DNA of 28,325 nt from Pirellulales bacterium (GCA_025924495.1 JAICIG010000033.1:1-28325); one strand, 5' to 3'. Numbered from the stretch's first letter, positions 9,075 to 18,920 are shown. Translations and numbers: made by a program. The notes: generated by a model from the letters alone, not told the origin.

Positions 9075-9614
9075 TCAATCGACGAAATGTCCTTCGCCCG
9101 TGCTGTAGTAGTTGTCGGAATCCGAGTCGTAGAAATCGCTGTCGGCTGCTTTAGCGGTCGTGTGATTTGTACGTAACAGTTCTGAGATCTCCTGGCTCTG
9201 CGCCGCGACTACTTTTGACTCGGCGGCGTTTTTCGACGTCTGCGCTTCGAGCTTCTTCGTCAGTTCCGTCACTCGGTCCAAGCGCGCTTGCAGCTGCTCA
9301 AGCTGCTTGGCAAGCTGCGGGTTGTTGGGCGCCGTCTTCCCCAGGCTGGCGAAAGACCGTTTAGCCGCTTGAGCGTCATAACGAATGGCGGAAGCGTGTT
9401 CCTTGACGACGTCGGAGGGCACGGTTTTGCCCAGGGCTGCATACTTGCCAAGCATGCGCGCGTGGTCGTGCGCGTGCATGTTATAGGTCTTTCCCGCCGC
9501 CAAATGATACTTGCCGCTTTGTCTCGACTTGTCATCCTGAGCTTGCGATTGCGCAAAGTTCGCGGCGATCAAGAGGCTCAAAGCGGCTACCATCGGTAGT
9601 AGGTACTTTGCCAT
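9075..9614 (-). CDS. Exported protein with HxHDH motif, paralogue of the gene at 10268; unknown function
   Basis: From the ATG at 9614 (AGGAG just upstream) the protein has 179 residues. A signal peptide (MAKYLLPMVAALSLLIAANF, cleavage near AQSQAQ) predicts export. The mature part begins with a conserved segment, KYHLAAGKTYNMHAHDHAR, containing His37, His47, His49 and His51, then VPSDVVKEHA with His73. A helical, coiled-coil-prone middle follows (residues ~98-148, heptad-like Leu/Gln/Lys). An acidic, Tyr-rich tail ends in YYSTGEGHFVD. The same layout recurs in the protein at 10268. The clustered His residues would suit metal binding in a helical bundle, but this is inference. It converges with the ATPase gene, with 23 bases between the stops. 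No family name is known to me. Confidence 0.8.
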   Translation of the reverse strand: MAKYLLPMVAALSLLIAANFAQSQAQDDKSRQSGKYHLAAGKTYNMHAHDHARMLGKYAALGKTVPSDVVKEHASAIRYDAQAAKRSFASLGKTAPNNPQLAKQLEQLQARLDRVTELTKKLEAQTSKNAAESKVVAAQSQEISELLRTNHTTAKAADSDFYDSDSDNYYSTGEGHFVD

Positions 9615-10267
9615 CGACGACTCCTCGAAAACTGACGATTGACGATTGGATTGCGGTCCCGACGGTTTATGGCCCACGATCAGGGCTTGAGAAACGATCG
9701 CTGCCGAAGCCTTGGATCGATGGGCACCGTTTGGCGCCGGCGCCGGTTTGTAGCTTATCGAGGCTCTCTCGGAGTGACAATCCGCCGCGTTGGCAAGCCG
9801 CGGAACTTTCGCCCACGACTCAGGCGTGACAAGAGCCAGCCCGGCCCGATCGGCTCAACGGTCTAACGAACTGCGAATCATGCCGTACAGAGTAAATCGT
9901 AAAAAATGGAATCCATCGCTCGGCACAGGCGATCGACCGCGGGCATCCCCCTCAGTCTGACAAGATCACTACCATCCATCTGTTTGTTACTGGCAGAGCG
10001 ACGCTCAATTCCTGCCCGTTAGCGAGCTAGCCGCGGTCAATCCGGTAGAAACGTTACCCGCTTAACATCCTGCCTGAGCTTTGCTCTTCGCACGAGCGGC
10101 CTGGTCGATGTCGCCGCGCCCTGAGAGGAGCGCCCCTCGGCGAGCCATAGATCGCTCTCGGCCTTCGCAGGCAAATCGCGTGCTAACTTTCTTGCAGGAA
10201 AGCACTTGAATAGCTTGTCCCGCTCGTGACGTCACCATCCTGCCGCTAGCCAATATGGAATAACTCC
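9615..10267. other. Intergenic region between divergent paralogues
   Basis: This 653-base gap separates the two divergent HDH-motif genes and should contain both promoters. Open frames crossing it (for example plus 9608-9829 and minus 10062-10502) are Arg/Pro-rich and look like chance frames in GC-rich DNA. Short direct copies of TGACGATTG occur near 9630-9645, next to the minus-strand gene. No convincing -35/-10 pair, terminator or RNA gene was identified. Confidence 0.6.
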
Positions 10268-10816
10268 ATGATTTGCAAAATGCTATGCCGTTGTGCCTTG
10301 GGATCCATCCTCCTCGTGCAGGCGACCAGCGCGCTCGCCGCCGACGGTCCAGATGCGACATCGCTCCAGGCAGAGAAGTATCACCTGGCGTTGGGCAAGA
10401 CCTACAACATGCAGGCGCACGATCATGCACGTCTCTTGAGCAAGTACGCGGCGATTGGCGAACGCGTGCCGGCAGATGTCGTCCAGGAGCACGCGGCGGC
10501 AATTCGTTTCAATGCGCAAGCGGCCAAAAAATCTTTCTCCAGACTAGAAGGCCTGGCCAAGACCGATCCGGCACTCAGCCAGCAGGTCGCGCAAATGCAG
10601 CAACGTCTCGATAAAGTGAACGCCCTGGTCGCTCAACTCGAGGCGCGCGTCGCGCAGCAAGGAGAGTTGCAAGCGGACACGGTGGCCGCGCAAAGCGCTG
10701 AAATTTCGCAGCAACTGCGATCAAACCATGCCGGCGCGCGAGAGACCGACAACCGCTTCTACAATGCGGACTCGGACGCTTATTATTTCACGGGCGATGG
10801 ACACTTCGTCGATTAA
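10268..10816 (+). CDS. Exported protein with HDH motif, paralogue of the gene at 9075; unknown function
   Basis: This 182-residue protein starts with a signal peptide (CRCALGSILLVQATSALA, cleavage near ALAADG). Over the 54 residues from KYHL to the KSF end of the conserved block, it is identical to its divergent neighbour at 41 positions by direct comparison. Conserved features are KYHLALGKTYNMQAHDHAR (His39, His51, His53), VPADVVQEHA (His75), a Gln/Leu-rich helical region (~100-155), and a tail YYFTGDGHFVD ending in the same GHFVD. His47 of the sister protein is Gln49 here, so H39, H51, H53 and H75 are the shared histidines. Duplication followed by divergence is the simplest reading. Periplasmic location is inferred from the signal peptide. 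The function is unknown, and no characterised family was recognised. Confidence 0.8.
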   Translation: MICKMLCRCALGSILLVQATSALAADGPDATSLQAEKYHLALGKTYNMQAHDHARLLSKYAAIGERVPADVVQEHAAAIRFNAQAAKKSFSRLEGLAKTDPALSQQVAQMQQRLDKVNALVAQLEARVAQQGELQADTVAAQSAEISQQLRSNHAGARETDNRFYNADSDAYYFTGDGHFVD

Positions 10817-10943
10817 TTCGGCCTCGCATGCTTAGGAGCGCGCGCGGCTAGATCGGGATTTAAGGACGCTCGAGTAAGCGAATGGCGCCATCGCTCGCCG
10901 CTTGGACAGCGGCGTGCGAATCGACAAGGAGCGAAATAGCTCT

Positions 10944-11237
10944 TTAGCCATTGTTTCGCCACTTGAAATCGTCATCGATTTCCTTCTGCGTTTTAGGGCG
11001 AGCGTCTCGCGCGTCATCCCAGGGCCATAAGCACTGCCAAAAACTTTTCTTGGCTTGTGGCAGCGGCCCGGGTGGCTGCACTGAAACGGGCGGCGGCGCA
11101 TTCACCGGCGGAAGGCGTTCGACCCGATTGTTCATCGGGGCAACCAGGTTCGGGCCCGGCGGAGGCGGAGGGGGCGATTGAGCGCAGCCGCCGAGCAAAG
11201 CCAGGGATAGCAACGGCAAATCAACACAGCGTTTCAC
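10944..11237 (-). CDS. Small proline-rich lipoprotein
   Basis: A GTG start at 11237 gives 97 residues beginning MKRCVDLPLLSLALLGGCAQ. The lipobox LGGC puts the lipidated cysteine at residue 18. A Pro-rich stretch follows (SPPPPPPGPN, NAPPPVSVQPPGPLP), then a Trp-rich segment (FWQCLWPWDD) and a charged end. It is expected to be anchored in a membrane and to extend across the periplasm or cell surface. It lies downstream of the porin gene on the same strand, with a 235-base gap. No enzymatic domain is visible. Confidence 0.7.
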   Translation of the reverse strand: MKRCVDLPLLSLALLGGCAQSPPPPPPGPNLVAPMNNRVERLPPVNAPPPVSVQPPGPLPQAKKSFWQCLWPWDDARDARPKTQKEIDDDFKWRNNG

Positions 11238-11472
11238 TGGCGCGCTACCCAGGGCGACATCAACTTGTTTCTGGCACTCGCATTGGCTGCATCGTCGGGA
11301 ACACGCGCGCGAAGTTTTGGCGATTCTTCAACAAGTTAAAAGCGGCAGCATCTCTGCAGAACCTTCTGCATCGGCCGTATTCCCTGCAAGCTAGCGCGTG
11401 TATCAGTTTGCAGCGTTCAAGGCAATCCCAGCCGCCTTAAAGAGGATCTGACGCACTGCCGCTGCACAGTCC

Positions 11473-13359
11473 TTAGAATTCAATTTGGAACCGTCCCGCG
11501 AAGATTCCGGTGTAGCTCTTTCCGTAGATGGCGAAGTCGCTGTTCTGCCAGACGTTGATGTAGTTGAACTGGACGCGGGTGTACTGGTTCCACCACCAGT
11601 TGAGCGCCAGGGTACCCATGTTTAACGTGCCCGGGTTGGGATTGGCGCCGCTCGTGCCGGCGTTGGTGGTGCCGGCCAGCACTGCGGCGGCGGGCGGCGG
11701 CGCGAAGCCGGCATTGGGCAGGTTCAAGAAGTCGTAGCGCGCGGCCACTTCCCAGGCGCCCCAACCGCAGATGCCCTTGCCTTTGCCCAGGCCGAAGAAC
11801 TCGGTGAACGGCTTGACGTTGTAGTCCATCACGCCGAACTGCCGGTTGTAGCCGCAGTGCTCGCCCGTCAGGAAGTAGCCCGCCTGCGCGTAAGCGCCGT
11901 TGAGGAAGATCGTTCCCATCGTCGTCGTTTGCAGCGCCGTCGCCATCCATTCCGACTGGAAGTGCGCTGCGCCGTACTGCCCCGCCAATTCCACATGGTA
12001 AAGATGGAAATCATTGGCGGGGATATTGCCCGTGTTGGCGACGAACGGCGTACCGTTGGCGGTAATGCCGGACGTAAGCGGATCGCCGACGAACACGCCG
12101 GGGATGGTGCGAGCGATGTAGAAGTTGCCGTTGGCGGGGCCCGGGGGACCGCCGTTGCCGCCGATCCGGCTGTAATTGTAGCCGCCGCCGATATGCATCA
12201 AGTAGCGGCCGTCGGCCGGCTCATCGTACCACAACAGATGGGTGGCGCGCCAGGCCGTCGAATAGCCGCCGTTATCGCCCACAAAGGTCCCATAGCGAGT
12301 ATCGCCCAACGTGCCGTAGTTCTCGACGTTGCCGGCGCCGGTCGGATTGAGAAAGGTGAAGCCCGTGCGGTACACGCTGCCGGCCCAGGTGGTGTTTCGA
12401 TCTTCGGAGGTGTTGTACGACATGATGCCCACGCGGCGGAACGGGTCCATCGCCTGAAAGGCCGCACTGCGTTCGAGGAACTCCAGATGTCGCACGCTGG
12501 TTAAGGAGTCCATGGTGGTCGGCTGGCGGAACTGACCGACGCGCACGGTGCCAAGCCAGCCGAGGTTGCCTTGTTCCGCCCATACGTCCAGGAAACTCGG
12601 CCGGCCGGCGGTGGCAAAGTCCATTTCGATGATGTAGTTGGTGAACTCGGTGACGCTGCCGTAGGCTTGCAGACGGGCGCGGCGGAAGCCGGTGCCGTCT
12701 TGCATGTCGCCGTAGGTGCGGCGGCTGGCAAGGTCTTGCGCATAGTTGGCATGGTCCAACTGAAAAAAACCGCCCAACTTGATCAGCGGCATCTTGGGCG
12801 CGGCGCGCGCTTCCAAGGCGCTCAAGCGTTCTTCCACCGTGGGACCGGCTTGCAACCGATTCGTTGTTGACGTCAGTTGTGCCGAGCCATCGCCTGCGGG
12901 GGCGGTCGAGGGCGCAGCGACGTTGGCGCTGGCAGGCGTGACCACAGGCGGCCCTTGTTCATTCGCCAGCGCCGCGTTCAATGGCCCGCTCGCACTCGCG
13001 GCCGTAGGCGCCTGGTAGGGCGAATTGGCAGCCGCCGGAACTGCGAACGCTGAGGTGTTCCGAGCAGTCTGCGCGGCGCCACCGGAGTTAGATTCGTTGC
13101 CCGAGAGCAAACGGACTTGCGGCAAACGCGACACGGGCGCTTTGACGGCGGTCGGGGGCGCATTGGGCGCGGCGTCGAACGCAGGGCCAGTTGTTTGCGC
13201 CCAGCACGCGTCGCCAAAGATCTGGCTGACGGCAACCACGGCCGTGAAACTTAAGGCCCGCAGAACCTGGCGATGGCTAAAGTCCGCTGTGGTCGTGCGC
13301 CTCGGCGAACCTCGCCCGAACTTGCATCGATTGAGCTGAAATCCAGGATTCCGTCGCAT
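11473..13359 (-). CDS. Phosphate-selective porin O/P family outer membrane protein
   Basis: This 628-residue protein has an N-terminal signal segment (HRQVLRALSFTAVVAVSQIF, likely cleavage after ACWA) and an Ala/Pro/Thr/Ser-rich stretch of about 130 residues. A short helix follows (TVEERLSALEARA), as in many planctomycete porins, then a beta-barrel of OprP/OprO type. Barrel landmarks include LIKLGGFFQLDHANY, GFRRARLQAYGSV, IIEMDFA, VRVGQFRQP, and many alternating aromatic/Gly strands. The last residue is Phe (GRFQIEF), as expected for BAM-dependent outer-membrane barrels. GGAG lies about 10 bases before the ATG. Substrate selectivity cannot be read; OprP-type members take up phosphate or other anions. 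It is the gene nearest downstream of dabAB, but 632 bases separate them. Confidence 0.88.
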   Translation of the reverse strand: MRRNPGFQLNRCKFGRGSPRRTTTADFSHRQVLRALSFTAVVAVSQIFGDACWAQTTGPAFDAAPNAPPTAVKAPVSRLPQVRLLSGNESNSGGAAQTARNTSAFAVPAAANSPYQAPTAASASGPLNAALANEQGPPVVTPASANVAAPSTAPAGDGSAQLTSTTNRLQAGPTVEERLSALEARAAPKMPLIKLGGFFQLDHANYAQDLASRRTYGDMQDGTGFRRARLQAYGSVTEFTNYIIEMDFATAGRPSFLDVWAEQGNLGWLGTVRVGQFRQPTTMDSLTSVRHLEFLERSAAFQAMDPFRRVGIMSYNTSEDRNTTWAGSVYRTGFTFLNPTGAGNVENYGTLGDTRYGTFVGDNGGYSTAWRATHLLWYDEPADGRYLMHIGGGYNYSRIGGNGGPPGPANGNFYIARTIPGVFVGDPLTSGITANGTPFVANTGNIPANDFHLYHVELAGQYGAAHFQSEWMATALQTTTMGTIFLNGAYAQAGYFLTGEHCGYNRQFGVMDYNVKPFTEFFGLGKGKGICGWGAWEVAARYDFLNLPNAGFAPPPAAAVLAGTTNAGTSGANPNPGTLNMGTLALNWWWNQYTRVQFNYINVWQNSDFAIYGKSYTGIFAGRFQIEF

Positions 13360-13991
13360 CCGTACTCACTCCATTGAAACGAAATCCGACCGCTCGCTGT
13401 CGTTGTCTGACGCCACATCCCTGCTCGTCAGAGCGAACGATTCACCCTCCGGACTGCCATCGTCCGGACTGCGAGGTCGGACGACATTTTGCAACCAGTG
13501 CGTCCACGGACTGCCTGAACCTGGGACCTTCGTGGGCTTGGCTCTTTCCATCACCTTGGCATCTTCCCGCCTGCGATTGACCGCCGATTTCATCGGCCGC
13601 AGGTCGAGCCGCGACAGTGTGTCGCATCCCTTCCAATATTTTCGGTGGTTGGGTTATGCCGAGTTGGGCTTTAAATCCGACTTTCACGGCTTTCCTGGCC
13701 ATTTATTGCGATCCTTGGTCAAGATTCGACACGGCTGCGCAATCGCTGCCGCCTAAATAAATTAGGCAAAGCCGGCTTATTGAGCGGGTTGTTGGCGACA
13801 GGAAAAGTCTACTGCGAGTTGAATCGATTGCTTCGGCGCATCCGCTCCGCCGATTGCATGCGGAGCGCGTCGGCGGCGCCGGCCGTTTTGGCTAACACAA
13901 AGCACAGGGAACTCGCTCAGGCGCATGACGCTAAAGGCGCCTGGACGCGCGGACCGAGCGCCGAAACTTCAGAATGGCGAGTGCGCTGGCC
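13360..13991. other. Intergenic region between dabB and the porin gene
   Basis: These 632 bases contain no convincing gene. Open frames here (minus 13366-13593 and 13442-13702, plus 13403-13756) have no recognisable domain or good start signal. The minus-strand frame at 13366-13593 stops 6 bases before the porin ATG and could in principle be a leader peptide. A small perfect hairpin lies at 13751-13767 (GCCTAA/TTAGGC with a 5-base loop), and another at 13918-13943 is listed separately. The porin promoter is presumably near the left end. Confidence 0.5.
13918..13943 (-). terminator. Weak hairpin downstream of dabB, terminator candidate
   Basis: CAGGCGC (13918-13924) and GCGCCTG (13937-13943) form a perfect 7-base stem around a 12-base loop, about 50 bases past the dabB stop. 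There is no T-run after it in the minus-strand direction, so it is only a weak candidate for an intrinsic terminator. Confidence 0.2.
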
Positions 13992-15404
13992 TCATTGCAA
14001 ATCTTCCCGGAGCTCCGATGAGGGGCGCACTGGTTCAAGTTCGCGAGCCCGAGGTCCGGCAAGAAACGTCGTCCATCGGCGCTCCCAGGCGTCACAACAT
14101 TGAAAAACGTGCTGGAAAGGCTGCACGAGATAATCGTTCAACCAGGCATCGAGATAACCGCGCTCGATTGCCAGACGATAAAACCGGACCTTCAAGGTCG
14201 AGCCGTGCGCGCGAGGCAGCTGGGCTCCGATGGCGTTTTCCAGCAGGCGGTAATCGAGCAATAACGTCGGGGCGCGCACGAACTGCAGCGTGCGCAGGCA
14301 GCCGTGACCGATGATGTGGACGAGCGCAACGTAACGGAAACCCAAACCGATTTCAGCCACAATCAGGCCGACTTGCGTGAGCGAGGCGAATGACAAAGCG
14401 CTTTTGATATCGGTTTGCACCCGTTCGGCATACGCAGCGAATGCGGCGGTCGATAGCCCAGCAACGACAACGGCGCCGCCCAGCCAGGGAGAAAGATCGA
14501 GCATCGGACTAATGCGAAGCAGCAGAAATGCTCCCAGATGAACGGAGAGGGCGCCGTAAAAGATGGCGCTGGAAGGCGTAGGTCCTTCCATGGCCCGCGG
14601 CAGCCAACCGGAAAAGGGCGTCATCGCCGACTTGCCTGCGGCAGCCAACAATAACAACAGTCCGACGACGAGCGCCTGATGTTGGGTCATGGCGGCCTGG
14701 CCCAAGGGCCACGGATCGGCGCCGAGCAATTTATCGAAGTCGCCTTCGCCCGTCAGATGATGCATGACGACCGCGGCGACCAGCAGCGCCGCATCGGAAA
14801 TGCGATAGACGCACCAGACCCACAATCCATTGCGCACCGGCGCCTGGCGATCCTGGTAAAAGGCCACCAGCAGCGCCGAGGAAAGGCCGACCAACTCCCA
14901 GCCGGCGAACAAGGTTTCAATCGTGCCGGCCAGCGAGGTCGCCACCATGCCCAGCAGGAACAGCACATAGAACATGAAGAAGCGATTGAATCCGGGCTCG
15001 CGATGCAGATAGCGACTTCCGAAGGCGCCGACCGTTCCGCACAAGACAAACGACAAGATCACGAAAGGCACGGAGAGCCGATCAAAAACCAGCTTGATGG
15101 AGAAGTGGTAATGGCGAATGTGCACCCAATCGCCCAGCTCGAGCGAGACGTGCCGCGTCCCTAGCGCTAACATCAAGCCCAAAATGGCCAACGACGCGGC
15201 GAGTCCGGCGATAATGCCGGCCTGCACGCAACGGCCAATGACGCGTTCCGGCAGCGGGCGGTCGAGCAGCGTGGAAATACCCAGCACCGACAGCAGCGTA
15301 ACGGGAGCGCCGACAACGGTCAGCCCCAGCGCCTTGATCGCGAATTCATGGTCAAACATAACGAGGCCAATCGCGTCGGCGGGGGCCGACTTCTGATGGT
15401 TCAA
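13992..15404 (-). CDS. dabB: NuoL/MrpA-like membrane subunit DabB of an inorganic carbon transporter
   Basis: This 470-residue protein is an antiporter-like NuoL/Mnh-type subunit with about 11-13 hydrophobic helices. Landmarks are [13 protein letters not shown] (Glu170, the TM5 glutamate), [21 protein letters not shown] (Lys258, the broken-helix lysine region), [18 protein letters not shown] (Lys334) and [17 protein letters not shown] (His363/His367). These match the proton path of the NuoL family. The length and the adjacent dabA identify it as DabB rather than a complex I subunit, since no other nuo genes are nearby. DabB couples proton (or sodium) flux to DabA. A TTG start at 15404 overlaps the dabA stop (TTGA), favouring translational coupling. 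The alternative ATG at 15359 begins MFDHEFAIK. Neither start has a strong ribosome site. The last ~60 residues are polar and cytoplasmic. Confidence 0.88.
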   Translation of the reverse strand: MNHQKSAPADAIGLVMFDHEFAIKALGLTVVGAPVTLLSVLGISTLLDRPLPERVIGRCVQAGIIAGLAASLAILGLMLALGTRHVSLELGDWVHIRHYHFSIKLVFDRLSVPFVILSFVLCGTVGAFGSRYLHREPGFNRFFMFYVLFLLGMVATSLAGTIETLFAGWELVGLSSALLVAFYQDRQAPVRNGLWVWCVYRISDAALLVAAVVMHHLTGEGDFDKLLGADPWPLGQAAMTQHQALVVGLLLLLAAAGKSAMTPFSGWLPRAMEGPTPSSAIFYGALSVHLGAFLLLRISPMLDLSPWLGGAVVVAGLSTAAFAAYAERVQTDIKSALSFASLTQVGLIVAEIGLGFRYVALVHIIGHGCLRTLQFVRAPTLLLDYRLLENAIGAQLPRAHGSTLKVRFYRLAIERGYLDAWLNDYLVQPFQHVFQCCDAWERRWTTFLAGPRARELEPVRPSSELREDLQ

Positions 15405-18400
15405 TTCCCGATCGCGGCGAATTCCAAGTGATCGCGCCAGCCGTGATACCAGGTCGTCGACGAAGACGCTCTGGGCAACTCTTCCGCCTCAAGATCGTAA
15501 GCGACAAAATCGCCGTTTTTGAATTCCTGAAGTTGCGCCGAGTGGGGATCGAGCAGGGCCAACTGCGCCCAGCCATTTTTCAAGATCCGGCCGATCACCG
15601 GGTTGCGCTCCATGATGTCGAGCATGGCTTGCGGCGCGGTTTCGATGACGAACAACAGCCGGACAGGCTCGTGGATCTCGACGCCTTGCCACGGCAAGCC
15701 GGACCGTAGATCGCTGGCGGCGCCATTCATCACGCCCAACAACGAGGCGACGTTGTGCGGCAGCTTGCTGCCGCAGCCCCAGCCGCCCGAATCGATATAG
15801 GAAAGGTTGTACTGCATATTGATGCCTTCGCAGACCGGAACGACCGCCGACAGAATACGCGCCAGGATCGTTTGTTCCGCGTCATCCTGGGTCGGATCGT
15901 ACGAGGTGAGAAAACATCTTCGATCCAGGAACAGGCCCCTCACTCGCGCCCGGCGGCCGACAAAACAGAGGGCGTTGGAGGCATTGCCGAACTCGGCCCT
16001 GGTTTGCGCCAGATCCTCCGAACGATCCTCCACGTGCCGGTGCGCCGCTTCGAAGGAAAGATCCGTGGGCGCCGAATCGAAACGCCGGCACCGTTCGTGC
16101 GCGTTGCGGCGGCAGGCGTGTTCCAGAATCTCGCGGGCCGCGTCGAAGTCGCGAAAATGAGATTTGGGCAACAATTCCAGATCGAAAAACTTCACCGATT
16201 CCGCCGCCGTGTTATGAAGCCCGCCTAAAAACACGGTCTCGTGAGGAATTTCCAGACCTTGTTCGGCGAGCAACTCGCGAACGCGCACATCATTGAGCAT
16301 GGCCGCTAGCGCTCGCGCGTTCGGGCCGCCCGCATTGCCCGTGCAGGCGCCGCAATCGTAGGCCGACTTGTGGGGGTTGTTCAAACTCGAGGAACAATGC
16401 CCGAAAAACAGCACCAGGCGGGCGAAGTTGCTCGTCAATCCGGTGTCGCGCAGCATGCGCTCGGCAGTGCCGGCCATCTCTTCGACGGTATAACCGATTT
16501 GGCCATCCTCAGGACCCGGAGTCTCGGCGATCCGTTCCAGCCGCAATCGCGTGCTCGATGGCGCCGCGACAAGACCGCCAATCTGGCGGCGAATTCGGGC
16601 GGTGAGTCGTGGAAATAACACTCGGGCGACCAGCGGGAACGAAGCCAGCACGCCGACTCCCGCCGTCAGCAGCATGCCTCCAGCCACCGACCGGCTGCGC
16701 AAATGGACCTGATGCGTCGCCGTACCAAGTGCGCGGCGCGTCTTCGCACGACGGCGGTTCAATTCGTCATGCGTGTACACGGCGTCTTCGACGACCCAAT
16801 GCTGCGGCTTGACGACAATCGGACACAACGCGGCGAAATGAGCATCGGCGACGCCCCGATAATACATGGCGACGCCGAAAAATCCGGCCGCGCCGAACGT
16901 TTCCACGTCAGGCGCCAACTCTTCGATATGCCTTCGGAATGATTCTTCCCTGGCATCGAGGCAGAACATGGCCTGGAAACGAGGCGCAGCGACTTGCTCG
17001 GGCGGACGCCGGCCATGCAGCGAGATGGCGTCGAGAGCGCGGATTCGCAGACGACGCTCGAACGCCTGATGAAAAACCCAACGCCGCTCCAGCTCGGAGA
17101 AGCCTTCGATCTCGGCGAACAACGCCGATGCATGATGGCGACCCAGGCGGTAGAGCGCCGGCGGCGACCAGCCTAAGACCTGGGCTAATTGGAACAAGTT
17201 CATTGCCCGCTGTTCAACGCTCGTCGTCGAACCAGGCTCGATCTTGGCAGTCGCCGCGCGGCGCAAACCCGCCAGCGGTCCGTGGTAGTTCAAACTCTCG
17301 CTGGCGAGCGAAGACAGCGCAAATTGTTCGAGAATCAACCGCACGGCCAGATACTCGACTAACGTGCCCTGAGGCACGGCGAGCGGCACGCGGTCGCTGC
17401 GCGTTTCCATTTGCCAGAGCATTCCCGCCCAACCGGGCAACGCCAGCAGAGTCGCTTGGATGAAATCCTCCCATTCCTCTTCGGCGACCCCGAGCAACCG
17501 CAGCGATTCCAGCACCGATTCGGCGGCGGTCATTCCAGTTCGCTGCAGATCGGCGAGGGCGCCGGTAAGCCCCTTCCGCCAACGCTCGGGCGGCCCGCCG
17601 GGAGAGCCATAAAGCTTGCAGAACGCCTGAAAGAAGCCGGCCTCGCGATAGGGAAGCGTCGTCCGCGCCAACCCCTGGTCGGCGAAGGCGGCGCAAAAGC
17701 GAATCAGCAAGTCGTTTACTTGCACGTCGCTATCTTCGCCGGTCGCCCGCTTTAACGCATCTCGGTGGCGAATGAAGCTGGGTCGCGCGGGCCGCGGAAT
17801 GTCGACGCGCGCCGCGACGTCGCAGCAGACGCGCCAGAGCACCTTGAGCGACAGTCCTTCCCATTTCTCCGTCGGCTCGTGCCAGCCTTCGACGGCCGAA
17901 TCGCCGAATCGCGGAATCAGGTCGGCAAGCAACTGCCGAGCGCCATGATCGCTGCGATTCTGCTGTTCCGCATCGCCGTCGTTAAGGTCGCGCACCAGCC
18001 AATGGCGCGTATCTTCGATGAACTTCTCACGAAAATCAGGCGGAGCGTCTGGGGCGAGTCGAGTGAAGGCCTCGGTCTCGACGAACCACCGTAACTCCTG
18101 CGGCGAGCCAAAATGCAGCGGATGTTGCAACATCGCCAATCGCAACCTGAACCGCGTGGCCAGCGAACCGACGAATTCCTCCGCAAGGTTGCCGAGCGTT
18201 TCCCATAAAACGGCGGAGAGATCTGCCGGCAGGATGCGCCCCCGCGCAAGCTTCTGACGATAACGACTTTCGCTCAGGTATGGCTCACAACCGTAAAGTC
18301 TCGCGCCTTTTCGCATTCCCTCGTCGAAAGGCAGATGCTCGAGCCCTTGCAGCGTATTGAGAAACCCGAAGGCGGTGAGCGGTCCTGGCATCGGCAGTAA

Positions 18401-18499
18401 CGCGCCGGCTTCCGAGATTATCTTCTCGACATGCAGAGCCATTTGCCGCTGCGGCGACAAGGACGGTTGGGAGTCGCTCTCAATCATTGTTGGCTGCAT
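15401..18499 (-). CDS. dabA: DUF2309 (UPF0753) protein DabA, zinc-dependent inorganic carbon uptake subunit
   Basis: The protein has 1,032 residues from the ATG at 18499. The frame runs upstream to 18715, but that 72-residue extension is not family-like, and [11 protein letters not shown] is preceded by AAAGGC. DabA resembles beta-carbonic anhydrase; with DabB it captures CO2/bicarbonate vectorially in the cytoplasm. The zinc ligands defined in Halothiobacillus DabA (C351, D353, H524, C539) are present here as Cys513 and Asp515 in MFCLDAREE, His701 in [11 protein letters not shown], and Cys716 in [10 protein letters not shown]. The C-D spacing of 2 and H-C spacing of 15 are the same. The usual GHG is GHC here (Cys702). 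Other landmarks are HGRRPPEQ and the [20 protein letters not shown] block near the C-terminus. It is transcribed before dabB with overlapping ends; the reverse order is more usual in described pairs. Confidence 0.93.
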   Translation of the reverse strand: MQPTMIESDSQPSLSPQRQMALHVEKIISEAGALLPMPGPLTAFGFLNTLQGLEHLPFDEGMRKGARLYGCEPYLSESRYRQKLARGRILPADLSAVLWETLGNLAEEFVGSLATRFRLRLAMLQHPLHFGSPQELRWFVETEAFTRLAPDAPPDFREKFIEDTRHWLVRDLNDGDAEQQNRSDHGARQLLADLIPRFGDSAVEGWHEPTEKWEGLSLKVLWRVCCDVAARVDIPRPARPSFIRHRDALKRATGEDSDVQVNDLLIRFCAAFADQGLARTTLPYREAGFFQAFCKLYGSPGGPPERWRKGLTGALADLQRTGMTAAESVLESLRLLGVAEEEWEDFIQATLLALPGWAGMLWQMETRSDRVPLAVPQGTLVEYLAVRLILEQFALSSLASESLNYHGPLAGLRRAATAKIEPGSTTSVEQRAMNLFQLAQVLGWSPPALYRLGRHHASALFAEIEGFSELERRWVFHQAFERRLRIRALDAISLHGRRPPEQVAAPRFQAMFCLDAREESFRRHIEELAPDVETFGAAGFFGVAMYYRGVADAHFAALCPIVVKPQHWVVEDAVYTHDELNRRRAKTRRALGTATHQVHLRSRSVAGGMLLTAGVGVLASFPLVARVLFPRLTARIRRQIGGLVAAPSSTRLRLERIAETPGPEDGQIGYTVEEMAGTAERMLRDTGLTSNFARLVLFFGHCSSSLNNPHKSAYDCGACTGNAGGPNARALAAMLNDVRVRELLAEQGLEIPHETVFLGGLHNTAAESVKFFDLELLPKSHFRDFDAAREILEHACRRNAHERCRRFDSAPTDLSFEAAHRHVEDRSEDLAQTRAEFGNASNALCFVGRRARVRGLFLDRRCFLTSYDPTQDDAEQTILARILSAVVPVCEGINMQYNLSYIDSGGWGCGSKLPHNVASLLGVMNGAASDLRSGLPWQGVEIHEPVRLLFVIETAPQAMLDIMERNPVIGRILKNGWAQLALLDPHSAQLQEFKNGDFVAYDLEAEELPRASSSTTWYHGWRDHLEFAAIGN

Positions 18500-18878
18500 A
18501 AACGCTGCCTTTCTCGGCCACGATGAAACTTCATGGAAACAGTGAATCACGCCAGAACCGGATGGGAAGGCGCCCCCGAAATCGCAAGCAGGGTGGGACG
18601 CGTCAAGCCATGGATGGGAAGGGCTCGGAAAGCGCGCAGTAAAGATGTCGACGAGCCCGCGGAAAAGAACGGCAGCCGACGCCCGACAGGCCCTGCGCAT
18701 GCCTCGCCTCAGCAAGGGCCCCGTCGCACGACAATAAAAGCGTTGTCATAAACCTTCGCTCAACCGATGACAGAGGAGGAGGTCGTGCGGATGGATCGCG
18801 CGGAGCTACCCAACGAGCGAAGTCATTCGCCTGGCCAAAGCGCCGCATGGCAACACGGTTGGTAACCTCGTGAAGCGG

Positions 18879-18920
18879 CCTCGTTGCGGCATCGGTTGCA
18901 TAGCAACGCTCATGCCGAGG
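18879..18920. other. Bulged hairpin in the dabA upstream region
   Basis: Three nested complementary blocks can fold together: CCT/AGG (18879-18881 with 18918-18920), CGGCAT/ATGCCG (18887-18892 with 18912-18917) and GTTGC/GCAAC (18895-18899 with 18903-18907), with a three-base apical loop. It could be part of a 5' leader or a dispersed palindrome. Its role is unknown, and it lies about 380 bases upstream of the dabA start. Confidence 0.35.

Noticed and set aside
13366..13593. Minus-strand open frame ending 6 bases before the porin start
   Set aside because: It could be a leader peptide, but the sequence is Ser/Arg/Asp-rich without a domain, its ATG has no ribosome site, and it is no longer than chance frames expected in such GC-rich DNA.
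13992..15404. Assignment as complex I subunit NuoL
   Set aside because: The protein is shorter than typical NuoL, ends in a cytoplasmic tail, has no neighbouring nuo genes, and overlaps a DUF2309 gene, so DabB fits better.
18500..18715. N-terminal 72-codon extension of dabA
   Set aside because: It is not similar to the start of DabA proteins, and the ATG at 18499 has a better ribosome context.
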